Positions 44,775-54,900 of a DNA stretch of 64,000 bases are shown here, in pieces. The notes beneath the pieces are model-generated. The model was given only the letters and a program-made list of their open reading frames with translations, did no database searches and was not told the DNA's origin. Positions within the stretch are counted from its first letter, which is position 1. Every line of letters starts with the position of its first letter. The translations under genes were made by a program, and so were the position numbers. This stretch comes from Chloroflexota bacterium (lineage in GTDB: Bacteria; Chloroflexota; Anaerolineae; VGOG01): the NCBI GenBank assembly GCA_016875995.1, contig VGOG01000002.1, positions 1 through 64,000 on the forward strand, read 5' to 3'.

Positions 44775-46274
44775 ATGGACGACGTGGTCTATAAATGCGG
44801 TGACCTGACCGAGGAGGACATCGCATTTCTACAAAAAATCGAAAACGATATGCCCATCGTGGCCGATGTCAGCCGTGGCGACTTGTTGATTTATTGTCTG
44901 ATCTCCCCCAACCGCGCGGCAGTAGTGGCTCAGGCTAAGCCTCACTCCATTGCTCCGATTCATCCGAAGCCCATCATCGGGCGGACGATAACGGCGGCGG
45001 AAGAACCCCTTGTTCTCCAGGCCCTGGATCGGGGACGCTCGTTGCAGGGAAACAGAACGCTGATCCCCGATGGGGCTCCGGTGCAGCAGGAGGTTCGCCC
45101 CATCCGCAACGAGGAAGGGAAGGTGTTGGGTGCTCTGAGCATCGAGACCAACCTCATCGAGCACGAGCGGCATCGCCGGCGGAGTAAGGTCTTCCAGCAG
45201 GCCTTGAAACAACTACAGGAGATGCTGCTGCGGGGGGAGATAGAGGGGGGTGGACAGCTTTCTCCCTTCGGCGAGCACGACGGCATCATGGTCGTGGATA
45301 ATCAGGGATGGATCCGCTACGCCAGTGGCATCGCTACCAATCTCTATCGCCGGGTGGGCCACCTGGATAGCCTGGTGGGGAAACGCACCTCTGAGTTGGA
45401 GACCGAGGACGCGGTCCTGGTGGTCAGGGCTTTGCGGGAGAAGCGTTGCCTCGAAGAGGAGACCAAGGAAGGACATCGCGACTGGATCAAGAAGGCTATT
45501 CCTCTGACCTCCAGCGGAGAGGTGCTGGGTTTGCGCCGTTTCCTGGGTTTGCCTCTGCCCAAACCCCGCCTGGATGGGGTGCTGTTAACGGTGCACGACG
45601 AGACCGAGGCACGGCGTAAGGAGCGAGAGCTCAAGGTCAAGTCGGCCATGATCCGTGAGATTCATCACCGGGTGAAGAACAACTTGCAGGTCATCGCCTC
45701 TCTGCTGCGTATGCAGGGCAGGCGCAGCGAGTCCGATGAGGTGAGGCGATCCCTGGACGACAGCGTGAGACGCATCCTCAGCGTGGCTGTGGTGCACGAG
45801 TTCCTCTCGCAGCAGGAAGCGAGGTTCATTAACATCAAAGAGGTGAGCCAGCGCATCATCAAACACACCCAGCAGGGGATTTTGCTTCCGGATAAGCGGA
45901 TCCGCCTGACCTTACGCGGGCCTGGCATTTATCTGCCTGCTCAACAGGCGACGACTTGCGCTCTGGTCATCAACGAGCTATTGCAGAATGCGGTGGAGCA
46001 TGGATACGAACGCAAGCCTGGTGGCACCATCTCGGTCAGCTTCCAGGACGATGGCGACCAGGTGACCATCGCCGTGGTGGACGACGGGCAGGGTTTGCCG
46101 GACGATTTCAGTCTGGAACAGGCCGACAGCCTGGGCCTGCAGATCGTCCAGACTTTGGTGCGGGACGATCTCAAGGGGCAATTCGAGCTGAGGGAAGGGG
46201 ACGGGGTGTCGGCCATCGTTACCTTCCCCAAACAAACGTTAGGAGGTGAGGGACCTTGGAGCGAACTAGAGTGA
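44775..46274 (+). CDS. pdtaS: Sensor histidine kinase, PdtaS-like (GAF/PAS + HisKA_2)
   Basis: This 499-residue soluble kinase has no membrane segment. The first ~135 residues form a GAF_PdtaS-like sensor (ISPNRAAVVAQAKPHSIAPIH), followed by a PAS domain near 165-270 (GIMVVDNQGWIRYASG). The HisKA_2 dimer/phospho site is REIHHRVKNNLQVIASLLRMQGRR (about 294-317, His in HHRVKNN), and the HATPase_c domain has NELLQNAVEHGY and DDGQGLPDDF. It phosphorylates the ANTAR regulator, whose gene overlaps its end by 19 bases. Ligand unknown. The gap after the tRNA (107 bases) holds no gene. Confidence 0.87.
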   Translation: MDDVVYKCGDLTEEDIAFLQKIENDMPIVADVSRGDLLIYCLISPNRAAVVAQAKPHSIAPIHPKPIIGRTITAAEEPLVLQALDRGRSLQGNRTLIPDGAPVQQEVRPIRNEEGKVLGALSIETNLIEHERHRRRSKVFQQALKQLQEMLLRGEIEGGGQLSPFGEHDGIMVVDNQGWIRYASGIATNLYRRVGHLDSLVGKRTSELETEDAVLVVRALREKRCLEEETKEGHRDWIKKAIPLTSSGEVLGLRRFLGLPLPKPRLDGVLLTVHDETEARRKERELKVKSAMIREIHHRVKNNLQVIASLLRMQGRRSESDEVRRSLDDSVRRILSVAVVHEFLSQQEARFINIKEVSQRIIKHTQQGILLPDKRIRLTLRGPGIYLPAQQATTCALVINELLQNAVEHGYERKPGGTISVSFQDDGDQVTIAVVDDGQGLPDDFSLEQADSLGLQIVQTLVRDDLKGQFELREGDGVSAIVTFPKQTLGGEGPWSELE

Positions 46275-46846
46275 TCATTGCCGACGATGAATCCATCATC
46301 CGCATGGACCTCAGGGAGATGTTGACTAGCCTGGGTTATCTGGTCATCGGCGAGGTGGGGGATGGCCGCAGTGCGGTGAATCTGGCTCGGGAACTGAGGC
46401 CTGACGTGGTGATCATGGACATCAAGATGCCAGACATGGATGGCATTGACGCCGCCAAAATCCTGACCGAGGAGAGGATCGCCCCTGTCTTGCTGCTAAC
46501 CGCCTACAGCCAACAAGAGCTCATCGAGCGGGCCAAGGAGGCAGGAGTGGTAGGCTACATCGTGAAGCCCTTCCGGGAGTCCGACTTGGCGCCAGCTATC
46601 GAGGTGGCAGTGGCCCGCTTTGCCGAGTTCCGTGCCCTGGAAAAAGAGGTGGGCGACCTCAAGCTGGCCTTAGAGACCAGGAAGCTGGTGGATCGGGCCA
46701 AAGGCATCTTGATGGATACCCAGGGCGTAACCGAGGCCGAGGCCTTCCGCAAGATCCAGAAGATGAGCATGAACACCCGTAAGCCCATGAAGGAGGTTGC
46801 GGAAGCGATCATTTTGGCTCACCAAGCATCAATAGCCAATATCTAA
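46256..46846 (+). CDS. pdtaR: ANTAR-domain response regulator, PdtaR-like
   Basis: The TTG at 46256 follows TAGGAGGTGAG. The 196-residue protein has a receiver with ADDES, the phospho-Asp in VVIMDIKMPDMDG (about residue 55), LLLTAYSQ and VKPF, then a coiled linker. A C-terminal ANTAR domain (LVDRAKGILMDTQGVTEAEAFRKIQKMSMNTRKPMKEVAEAIIL) follows. ANTAR proteins bind nascent RNA hairpins and prevent termination. It is co-translated with the kinase and followed 24 bases later by nadE. Confidence 0.93.
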   Translation: MERTRVIIADDESIIRMDLREMLTSLGYLVIGEVGDGRSAVNLARELRPDVVIMDIKMPDMDGIDAAKILTEERIAPVLLLTAYSQQELIERAKEAGVVGYIVKPFRESDLAPAIEVAVARFAEFRALEKEVGDLKLALETRKLVDRAKGILMDTQGVTEAEAFRKIQKMSMNTRKPMKEVAEAIILAHQASIANI

Positions 46847-46870
46847 TAGCCAATAACCAGCGAGGGGACG

Positions 46871-47614
46871 ATGAAAACCTCTGAACGAATCAGCACTTGG
46901 ATCGGGGAAAAGGTCGAGGAGGCAGGAGCCGAGGGCGTGGTGTTGGGGATCAGCGGCGGGGTTGATTCGGCGGTGGTGGCTGTCCTGGCCAAAAAGGGGT
47001 TGGGCGATGGGGTGTTGGGGTTGATCATGCCTTGCCACAGCGACCCGACCGACGTCGAGCACGCCCGACGCCTGGCTGCCGAGTTCGACATCCAGACCGA
47101 GTACGTGGACTTGACCCCTGTCTTCGACCGCCTTCTGGAGGCTCTGCCCCCTGGGGACAGGGTGGCGGCTGGCAATCTGAAAGCCCGTCTGCGGATGGCC
47201 GTGTGGTACTACTTCGCCAACAGCCGCAATTACCTGGTTGCTGGCGCGGGGAATAAGAGTGAACTCAAAGCTGGTTATTTCACGAAGTTTGGCGACGGCG
47301 GCGTTGACATCTTGCCCCTGGGTGACCTGCTTAAGACGCAGGTGCGGGAGCTAGCCCGCGAGCTGGGCATCCCTGAGGAGGTCATCGCCAAGCCCCCCAG
47401 CGCGGGCCTGTGGGAAGGGCAGACGGACGAGGGGGAGATGGGCATCACCTACGAGGAATTGGACAGGGTTCTCATAGCTATCGAGTCCGGTAATACCGCT
47501 GAGTGCAATCAGGAGGCTTTGGCCCGCGTGAGGGCCATGATGGCTGCCTCTCAGCACAAGAGGGATCCGATACCGATATGGAGCAAGGGAGCAGAGGAGC
47601 AGGGGGGCATTTGA
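46871..47614 (+). CDS. nadE: NH3-dependent NAD+ synthetase
   Basis: This 247-residue enzyme has the ATP-pyrophosphatase loop VLGISGGVDSAVV (about 24-36), the KARLRMAVWYYFANSRNYLVAGAGNKSELKAGYFTKFGDGGVDILPLGDL motif and AKPPSAGLWEGQTDEGEMG. It makes NAD from deamido-NAD using ammonia; there is no glutaminase domain. The last residues (WSKGAEEQGGI) are encoded by an inverted CTGCTCC repeat, so the tail is extended by the repeat. Ammonia could come from the nitrogen genes here. Confidence 0.92.
   Translation: MKTSERISTWIGEKVEEAGAEGVVLGISGGVDSAVVAVLAKKGLGDGVLGLIMPCHSDPTDVEHARRLAAEFDIQTEYVDLTPVFDRLLEALPPGDRVAAGNLKARLRMAVWYYFANSRNYLVAGAGNKSELKAGYFTKFGDGGVDILPLGDLLKTQVRELARELGIPEEVIAKPPSAGLWEGQTDEGEMGITYEELDRVLIAIESGNTAECNQEALARVRAMMAASQHKRDPIPIWSKGAEEQGGI
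47578..47608. repeat. CTGCTCC-family repeat (inverted) at the nadE end
   Basis: GGAGCAAGGGAGCAGAGGAGCAGGGG is the reverse complement of the repeat in dhaM and GT39. It codes for the last ten residues of NadE. Confidence 0.75.
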
Positions 47615-47658
47615 ACTTTGAGATCTGCCGGGACAATGTCAATAAACAGCAATGAGCC

Positions 47659-47687
47659 GAGGCTGCCTCATTGAGGTGGCCTCTTTT
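47659..47687 (+). terminator. Terminator-like hairpin just before glnA (possible attenuator)
   Basis: GAGGC-tg-CCTC-att-GAGG-tg-GCCTC followed by TTTT. An alternative pairing AATGAG (47651-47656) with CTCATT would break the first arm. glnA starts only 26 bases after it, so no promoter fits in between and transcripts must read through it. Confidence 0.65.
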
Positions 47688-47712
47688 AGTTAAGAAAGGG
47701 GGATACAAACAA

Positions 47713-49050
47713 ATGGATAAGCAGGAGCTTCTGGAGAGGGTCAAAGCCGACGGTGTGAAGTTTGTGAGTCTGCAGTTCACTGACATCCTGGGCACGATCA
47801 AGAATGTCACTATCCCGGCAGGTCGCCTGGAGGAGATCATGGAGAAGGGGGTCTGGTTCGACGGCTCCTCCATCGAGGGCTTTGCCCGCATCTACGAGAG
47901 CGATATGGTTCTGATGCCCGATGTCAACACCTATCGCCTTCTCCCCTGGGAACCCCAGACCAGAAAAGTAGCCCGCATCATCTGCGACGTCCATCGGCCC
48001 GATGGTGAGCCTTTCGAAGGTGACCCTCGTCACATCCTCAAACGGGCCATTGGGGCGGCGATGGACAGGGGCTATCTCTATAACACAGGTCCCGAGTTGG
48101 AGTTCTTCCTGTTCAAGATGGACGCCGAACCCCACATCCGGCCCGTTCCCCACGATGTGGGCAGCTACTTCGATTTCTCGCCTCGGGACCTGGCTTCTCA
48201 GGTGCGGGGGGACATCACCCTGGCCTTGGAAAGCGTGGGGATGGAAGTGGAGATGGAGCATCACGAGGTGGCGACGGGCCAGCACGAGATTGACATTCGC
48301 TATGCCGATGCCCTGACCAGCGCCGATAACGTCATGACCCTGCGCTACACTGTTAAAGCCGTTTCGCAGACCTTCGGTCTGTATGCCACCTTCATGCCCA
48401 AGCCCATCTTCGGCATCAACGGTTCGGGCATGCACACCCATCAGAGCCTGTACAACACGTCCGATGGGGAAAACGCCTTCTTTGACCCCAGCGATAAGTA
48501 CAAGCTCTCCAGGACGGCTTATGCGTTCATGGCCGGCCAGATAGAGCATGCCCGAGCCCTGGCCGCCATCGTAGCTCCTACTGTCAACTCTTACAAGCGC
48601 CTGACACCCGGCTACGAGGCTCCGGTCTACGTCTGCTGGGGGCAGATCAACCGCTCAGCCCTGATCCGCATTCCAAGATACTCGCCTGGCCGCGAGCAGT
48701 CCACTCGCCTGGAGCTACGTTGCCCCGACCCTGGCTGCAACCCTTACCTGGCCTTCGCCGCCATGCTGTGGGCGGGCCTGGATGGCATCGAGCGAGAGCT
48801 AGAACCACCTCCCCCAGTAGAGGAGAACGTATACGATTTCGACGATGCCAGGCTGCGAGAGCTTGACATCGCCACTTTGCCAGGTACTCTGAAAGAGGCG
48901 ATTGATGAACTGGAGAAAGACGAGGTCTTACAACAGGCATTAGGAGAGCACGCCTATCAGGCCTTTGTGCGGGCCAAGAAGGCCGAGTGGGACGAGTACC
49001 GCATCCAGGTGACTGATTGGGAGATCAATCGCTACCTGGAGACGTTATGA
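47713..49050 (+). CDS. glnA: Glutamine synthetase type I
   Basis: The ATG at 47713 follows AAGAAAGGGGG; the ORF start at 47671 lies inside the hairpin. The 445-residue enzyme has DGSSIEGF, PELEFFLF, the ATP/Mg motif HEVATGQHEIDIRYADAL, NGSGMHTHQSL, APTVNSYKRLTPGYEAP and NPYLAFAAML. The usual adenylylation loop of the longer beta type is absent, so it is a GSI-alpha-like form regulated by feedback. It makes glutamine from glutamate, ATP and ammonia. The leader suggests termination control, possibly by PdtaR upstream (inference). Confidence 0.93.
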   Translation: MDKQELLERVKADGVKFVSLQFTDILGTIKNVTIPAGRLEEIMEKGVWFDGSSIEGFARIYESDMVLMPDVNTYRLLPWEPQTRKVARIICDVHRPDGEPFEGDPRHILKRAIGAAMDRGYLYNTGPELEFFLFKMDAEPHIRPVPHDVGSYFDFSPRDLASQVRGDITLALESVGMEVEMEHHEVATGQHEIDIRYADALTSADNVMTLRYTVKAVSQTFGLYATFMPKPIFGINGSGMHTHQSLYNTSDGENAFFDPSDKYKLSRTAYAFMAGQIEHARALAAIVAPTVNSYKRLTPGYEAPVYVCWGQINRSALIRIPRYSPGREQSTRLELRCPDPGCNPYLAFAAMLWAGLDGIERELEPPPPVEENVYDFDDARLRELDIATLPGTLKEAIDELEKDEVLQQALGEHAYQAFVRAKKAEWDEYRIQVTDWEINRYLETL

Positions 49051-49051
49051 G

Positions 49052-49115
49052 TCAGTGATCAGGGATCAGTAAATCAGGGATCAGGAATCAGCTCCCCCGA
49101 TTCCCTGATCACTGA
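49052..49115. repeat. TCAGTGATCAGGGA inverted repeat with inner tandem units
   Basis: TCAGTGATCAGGGA (49052-49065) pairs perfectly with TCCCTGATCACTGA (49102-49115). Between lie ATCAGGGATCAG tandem units. It lies after glnA and could end both converging genes. Confidence 0.8.
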
Positions 49116-49122
49116 TTACCGA

Positions 49123-49485
49123 TTACCCCTCAACAGAAGGCGGGAGTGTTTCAGTGAATTCCCTGCGCAAATACTGGACAGTGGCCCTGGTGTTTTCCTC
49201 GATGGCCAGAGCCAGGTAGATGGCTTCGCCGAGGGCGTAGATAAGCAAGAAGTAGAAGCCCGCCCCCAGCACGAGCCCCAGGGCGCCGAAGATCCCCCCA
49301 GCGATCCCCATTAGAGGGGTATAGGGTCGTGGAAAAATCCTGGGTGTCCTTAGCACCTGCGTTTCCCCCCAGATGCCAGCAGCCAGAACCCCCAGGGCAG
49401 CCAGGAGGCCGATGACCAGGACGATCCAGGCCAAAACCTTGTAGATAGTGCCGATGAGCCGCAGAACCGTGAACTTTTGCTTCAT
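49123..49485 (-). CDS. Small membrane protein of unknown function
   Basis: This 120-residue protein has two or three membrane segments (KVLAWIVLVIGLLAALGVLAAGIW and IAGGIFGALGLVLGAGFYFLLIYALGEAIYLAL) and a soluble tail NTRATVQYLRREFTETLPPSVEG. A GAAAGGAGAA site precedes the ATG. It is convergent with glnA. No family recognised with confidence. Confidence 0.65.
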   Translation of the reverse strand: MKQKFTVLRLIGTIYKVLAWIVLVIGLLAALGVLAAGIWGETQVLRTPRIFPRPYTPLMGIAGGIFGALGLVLGAGFYFLLIYALGEAIYLALAIEENTRATVQYLRREFTETLPPSVEG

Positions 49486-49582
49486 GGTTTTCTCCTTTCC
49501 TAGTTCCTCGTTGACTTGTTACTCGCGTTGCCTCATTGCTTGGTCAAGTATATCACATAATCCATCCGAAGGCAAGGTTGCT

Positions 49583-49611
49583 TTGACAGCTTTTCTAAAT
49601 CAAGTTATAAT
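49583..49611 (+). promoter_or_regulatory. Consensus promoter of the glycosyltransferase operon
   Basis: TTGACA (49583-49588), a 17-nt spacer and TATAAT (49606-49611), 46 bases before the GT2 ATG. Confidence 0.8.
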
Positions 49612-49657
49612 TCAGTTCACCGCCTGACGTTATCCCAACCACCGGAGCGCTCTTGCT

Positions 49658-50347
49658 ATGAATAAACTTCTACTGTCGGTGATCATGCCCGTCTATAACG
49701 AACAAGAAACCCTGGCGGAGATCCTGGCCAGGGTCAGAGCCGTTGACCTGGAGAAGGAGATCGTGGTCGTTGACGATGGCTCCACCGATGGCACGCGGGA
49801 CGTATTGAGAGAAGAGGAGAAAAAGGGTGATCTCAAGGTCTTCTATCACCAGGTCAACAAGGGCAAGGGGGCCGCAGTGCGCACGGGGCTCGAGCACGCC
49901 TCTGGTAGTTTCATCATCATCCAGGACGCCGACCTGGAATACGACCCCTGCGATTACCCCAAACTGCTCCAGCCCATTCTCGAAGGTCAGGCCGAGGTGG
50001 TCTACGGCTCACGCTTCCTGGTGTTCAGGGAGACCATGTTCTTTTTGCAAGCCTTGGGCAACAAGTTTTTGACGCTGCTAACCAATCTCCTCTACGGCAC
50101 CGCCTTGAGCGACATGGAGACCTGCTACAAAGCCTTCAGGGCCGAGGTTATCAAGTCCATCCCTTTGCGTTCGCGCCGCTTTGAGTTTGAACCTGAGATC
50201 ACGGCCAAGCTGCTGAAAAGAGGCTACCGCATCCACGAAGTGCCCATCTCTTACCAGGGGCGGGAATATCACGAGGGCAAGAAGCTGACCTGGCGGGACG
50301 GCGTCACGGCGCTGTGGACGTTGATCAAGTATCGGTTCGTTGATTGA
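49658..50347 (+). CDS. Glycosyltransferase family 2 (polyprenol-phosphate mannosyltransferase-like)
   Basis: This 229-residue GT2 has LSVIMPVYNEQETLAEILARV at its start, EIVVVDDGSTDGTRDVL, and the metal-binding IIQDADLEYDPCDYP (DxD-type) near residues 87-101. Next come ALSDMETCYKAFRAEV and a FEPEITAKLLKRGYRIHEVPISY end. It lacks membrane helices, as Dpm1-type soluble enzymes. It would make lipid-linked sugars used by the next gene, a GT39-like transferase, whose start lies inside its stop region. Confidence 0.9.
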   Translation: MNKLLLSVIMPVYNEQETLAEILARVRAVDLEKEIVVVDDGSTDGTRDVLREEEKKGDLKVFYHQVNKGKGAAVRTGLEHASGSFIIIQDADLEYDPCDYPKLLQPILEGQAEVVYGSRFLVFRETMFFLQALGNKFLTLLTNLLYGTALSDMETCYKAFRAEVIKSIPLRSRRFEFEPEITAKLLKRGYRIHEVPISYQGREYHEGKKLTWRDGVTALWTLIKYRFVD

Positions 50348-50354
50348 TCGTTTC

Positions 50355-51920
50355 ATGAAGGGAGTGATGGTTTGGGTTAGCCGTCGTTGGGCGGTGTTGA
50401 GCCTGGCGTTGCTGGTGCTCGTAGGAGCAGCTTTTCGACTTGCCCCTATCGGCGCGAACCGCTTCCATCAGGATGAGGCCCTTTACAGCTTCTGGGCCCT
50501 GCAAGTAGCCAGCGGGCGCGACCCGATCTTGAACCACTCCCCGGTTGATAAACCCCCCCTTTACATCTATACCCTGGCCCTCTGCTTCAAACTCTTTGGC
50601 CCCTCGGAGGTGGCCGCTCGTCTGCCCGGCGAGGTGGGCAGCGTGGCCAGTATCGCTCTTGTCTACTATTTGGCTTCTCGACTCTACGGACGATCTGTGG
50701 CTTTGCTGGCGGCAGTCCTGATGGCGCTCTCGCCCTTCAATGTCCTCTTTGCTCCCACGGCCTTCACCGATCCGCTGATGGTGGCCTGGATTTTGGCCGC
50801 CCTCTGTTTTGCGGCCAGCGGAAGTTTAGGGTGGTCTGGGCTCATGCTGGGGTTGGCGGCGGCCACCAAGCAGCAGGGCCTTCTCTTTGCGCCTCTGATC
50901 ATCATTATCGGCACCCGTTTCCTCACCTCATCTTTCTTGCTCCCCTGCTCCTCTGCTCCCCTGCACCTCCGCACCTCCACTCTGTTGAGGGAGGGGCTCT
51001 TTTTCACCCTGGGCTTCCTGGCCGTGATGGCTCCCGTGGCCTGGTGGGATTCCCTGCGCTGGCGGTTGCAGCCCAGCTATCTCGAGCAGAGCCTCATCAG
51101 CTACGGCGGCCTGACCCTGGTAGACCCGGCTCAGTTGGTTGAGCGACTTGGAGACTGGGCTGAGATCCTGCACTACATAACCGCCTCACCTGGGCTCAAT
51201 ATCCTGTTGCCGGGTGGCTTGCCTTGCCTCATCCTCTACGATCTCGCCCCCCCTCTTTCCCCCCCAAATTGGGGGGGAGGAAGGGGGGGAGAGCCAGCGA
51301 CTTTCTTCGATGTCGTCTTGTCGACTTTCGTCACTCTTTTCCTGCTGGGCCATTGGGTGTTCAGCTTCAATGTCTGGGATCGCTATCTCCTGGGCCTGGT
51401 TCCTCTTTTGCTGATCCTGCTGGCTAGGGTCTTATGGCTGGCGAGCGGGGCATTGACCCATCTCCTATCGCTTCGACTGCTATCCTTTCGAGCGTTCTTG
51501 GCTGTCGTCTTGTTGGTAGCCACATTAGCCGGGCCAGCCTTGGTTGCGGCGCGGAGCGGATACCCCATCGGTGGAGATCACGGGGCCTACGACGGCATCG
51601 AAGCCGTAGCCGACTATTTCCGAGATCGTGTGCCCGCTGGGTCTATCCTCTATCATCATTGGCTGGGCTGGCATTACTCCTTTTACATGTTCGACTTCCC
51701 CCTGGTTCTCCGCTGGTATCCTTCGCCTGAGGAGCTGGCTGAGGATGCAAGCCAGGTGGATAACGCCTGGCGCTATATCGTCTTCCCCAATGGGAAGTTG
51801 ACCGCAGAGGTAAAGGATGCTCTGGCCGAGGCAGGGTTGACGCTCCGCCGTGTCTATTGGACTTACCGACGTGACGGCAGCATCTCCTTTACTGTTTACC
51901 GCATCGAGGCTCGGAAGTGA
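50355..51920 (+). CDS. GT39/ArnT-like membrane glycosyltransferase
   Basis: This roughly 521-residue protein has about eleven membrane segments. The first loop HQDEALYSFWALQVASGRDPILNHSPVDKPPLYIYTLAL is the PMT/ArnT sugar-donor site with the conserved acidic residue. It probably moves a sugar from a polyprenyl carrier to a protein or lipid outside. The start is uncertain: ATG at 50355 here, TTG 50340 in the track. Two in-frame repeat insertions occur: CCTGCTCC-type (PCSSAPLHLRTST) near residue 200 and the C7/G7 palindrome near residue 300 (APPLSPPNWGGGRGGEPA). Both lie in predicted loops. Confidence 0.82.
   Translation: MKGVMVWVSRRWAVLSLALLVLVGAAFRLAPIGANRFHQDEALYSFWALQVASGRDPILNHSPVDKPPLYIYTLALCFKLFGPSEVAARLPGEVGSVASIALVYYLASRLYGRSVALLAAVLMALSPFNVLFAPTAFTDPLMVAWILAALCFAASGSLGWSGLMLGLAAATKQQGLLFAPLIIIIGTRFLTSSFLLPCSSAPLHLRTSTLLREGLFFTLGFLAVMAPVAWWDSLRWRLQPSYLEQSLISYGGLTLVDPAQLVERLGDWAEILHYITASPGLNILLPGGLPCLILYDLAPPLSPPNWGGGRGGEPATFFDVVLSTFVTLFLLGHWVFSFNVWDRYLLGLVPLLLILLARVLWLASGALTHLLSLRLLSFRAFLAVVLLVATLAGPALVAARSGYPIGGDHGAYDGIEAVADYFRDRVPAGSILYHHWLGWHYSFYMFDFPLVLRWYPSPEELAEDASQVDNAWRYIVFPNGKLTAEVKDALAEAGLTLRRVYWTYRRDGSISFTVYRIEARK
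50937..50979. repeat. CTGCTCC-family repeat inside the GT39-like gene
   Basis: CTTGCTCCCCTGCTCCTCTGCTCCCCTGCACCTCC, in frame, same family as at 42771-42840. Confidence 0.8.
51246..51290. repeat. C7/G7 palindrome inside the GT39-like gene
   Basis: CCCCCCCTCTTTCCCCCCCAAATT and its inverse GGGGGGGAGGAAGGGGGGG, in frame. Confidence 0.85.
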
Positions 51921-54900
51921 GAGATTTTACGTTTCACGTTTCACGTTTCACGTTTCGAGTTGCTAGAGACCTCTGTGCTTTGGCCACTTTGCTCGCCTTA
52001 ACACTGGCCTTCTTCTGGAAGATCATCTTCACCAATCTCATCCTGGTGGGGTTGGACATCTTCACCTATTTTTATCCCTACAAGGCTTACGCTGCTGAAA
52101 TCATACGCCAGGGCCGCCTGCCCCTGTGGAATCCGTATCTCTTCATGGGCGTGCCGTTTCTGGCCAATGCCCAGACAGCACTTTTTTATCCCCTGAACTT
52201 TCCCCTGTACTGGCTGCCTGTGCCCAGGATGGTGAGCTATTCCATCGTGTTGCACGTCTTCCTGGCCGGCCTTTTTGCTTACCTCTATGCTCGCCTCTCG
52301 CTGGGATTGGGAAGATGGGGGGCCTGGCTGGCGGCAGTGGTTTTCGCCTTCAGCGGTTTCGTCGGTGCCCAGGTGGAGCACGTCAATCAGTTGAACTGCT
52401 CCGTCTGGCTGCCGTTGCTGTTCTTGCTCTTCGATTTGGCTTGTGGAAAACCCTGGCGAGGCATACGCCCCTCCCTCCCAGGGAGGGGCAGGGGGAGGGT
52501 GGATCCCACCCCCACCCCAACCCTCCCCCTGCGAGGGGGAGGGAGTGAACAATCAGAGTGGCGGCATGTTTTGCTGGCCGGCTTGGTGGTGGGACTCCAG
52601 TTCACGGCTGGCCACACGCAGTCGTCGTACATCTCCTTGTTTGCTCTAGGGGTCTACGCAACGATTTTCGATTTTCGATTGGCGATTTCTGAATCGAAAA
52701 TCGGCAATCGGCAATCGAAAATCGGGTTGTTGGTTTACCTCTTGATTGTAATCATCGGCCTGGCTCTGGCGGCGGTGCAGTTGTTGCCGACCCTGGAACT
52801 CTCGCGGCTCTCGGTGCGAAGTGGCGGGTTATCGTACCGTGAGGCGGCCTCTTTCTCTCTCAAGCCGCGCTTGTTGCTCCTTTCCCTGCTGCCGACCTTC
52901 GGCGGCGAGGAGGTCTTCAGCGAGTACGTCGCCTATCTGGGCATCGTTGCTCTGGCCCTGGCCCTGGTCGGCGCCCTGTTCCAGCGACGCCATCCCGCTC
53001 GCCCTTTCCTCGTCTTCCTGACTGCCCTGGGCCTGTTCCTGGGCCTGGGTGGCTACAATCCCGTTTACTTCGTCCTGTACAAGCTGGTGCCAGGCTTTGG
53101 CCTCTTCCGAGCGCCGGCTCGATGGTTGTATCTATACACCTTCGGCGGGGCCATGCTGGCGGGGCTGGGGGCGGAGTTTCTAGGCTATCCCCTGTCTGCC
53201 AAAGCAGAGATGGTCGGTTGGCCCCCCCTCTTTCCCCCCCAATTTGGGGGGGAGGAAGGGGGGAGGCTCTGGCCCTGGGTTCGTCGTCGCCTGCTGATCG
53301 CCGTCGGCATATTAGCCGCCCCCGTGCTTCTCCTCTCCCCTTTCCTTGACTTCCCCACCCGGCCCACGCTCTTGGCTTGGCTGGTGCTGGCTTCACTGGC
53401 CTCGGCCTTGCTGTGGTTGTGCTGCCGGATGCTTCCGTCGGGGGTAGGGACTCCCCCCTCCCTCGAAGGGAGGGGCAGGGGGAGGGTGGATCCGCAATAT
53501 TGCTCAGGGCAGGCTCAGGTGGCACGCCCAGTTTGTTGCCTGGTGATCGCCCTGATCGTCGTCGGGGAACTCTTCGCCGCCAGCCGCGGCCTGGCCTACA
53601 ACCATCCCACCGCCCCGGAAGCTTACTCCTCTCTGCGCACCGCCCCGGCTCACCTCCTGGCTGTTGGGCAGCCAACGGATCGCGTCCTCAGCATCTCAGG
53701 CCTGACTTTCGACCCCGGCGACCTGGGAGAGATACGGCAGATTTTCGAGGATCAACTGACTCCCCACGCCATCTACGACTACGTGGTGGTCACTAAGCTG
53801 AAGGAGATCATGGCTCCCAACCTGCCCCTGGTTTACAAAATACCCAGCGTGGATGGCTACGACGGCGGAGTGCTCCCCCTCAAGCGCTACGTCGAACTAC
53901 AACGCCTGTTTCTGTCCGAGCCTTCGCCCGATGGCCGCTTGCGGGAGCAGTTGAAGGAGATACCATCATCACGGATTCTGAACCTGCTTGGCGTCAGGTA
54001 CATTATCATAGACAAGGTTTATGATATCTGGGTGGATGACGTCTACTACGACCTGAGTCACGAGGCCGTTCTAGGCCCTGGGGTGGCTTCTCAGGTGGAC
54101 GTGACGGAACTGCCGGACTTCGCCGCTACCTCGTTGGGCCTGGTATCCCACCTGGAGGGGGCGCATGATCTGCCCAACGGGGTGCCCGTGGCTCAGGTGA
54201 CGATCACCGACGAGCGGGGAGCGATCCAAGGCCATCTCCTGCGGGCTGGCATCGAGACAGCGGAGGGCGAATATGCTGGGGCTCGGCATGACCAGGCCAG
54301 GGTCTGCCGTCACTGGCCCAGCAACCTTCAGGGAAATGACTACCTGGCTCGCCTGGAGCTTGGCGAGGCCCTGATCCCACGACAGATTCTGATCGAGTAT
54401 CTTGCTCCGGTTGGGCGGCTGCACCTGCGGGGTCTCAGCCTGATTGACGATAGGACAGACACTTTTGTGCCCGTGGTTGTTTCCACCGGGGGGCGCTTGC
54501 GGTTGGTGCACAGCGGCGACGTGAAGATCTACGAGAATCTGGACAGCCTGCCGCGGGCCTTCGTCGTTCATCGAGCGCGAGTCCTGGACGATGAAGCGGC
54601 CATTGCGGCCATGAAAGACCTCTCCTTCCGACCTGAGGAGGAGGTCATCCTGGCGCCGGGCGGGGAGGCAATGAACGGGCAACCAGGTGGAGGCCAGGTA
54701 GAGGTCCTGTCTTATGAGCCAGAGCGCGTCGTGATTTCCGCTAATCTGGCTGCGGAGGGCTATCTGGTCCTGACCGATGCCTATTATCCTGGCTGGCACG
54801 CGCTGACCGACGGTCTGGAGATGCCCATCCATCGGGCGAACCTTCTCTTCCGGGCGTTGTACCTGCCGGCAGGTCAGCATAGAGTAGAATTCATTTATGA

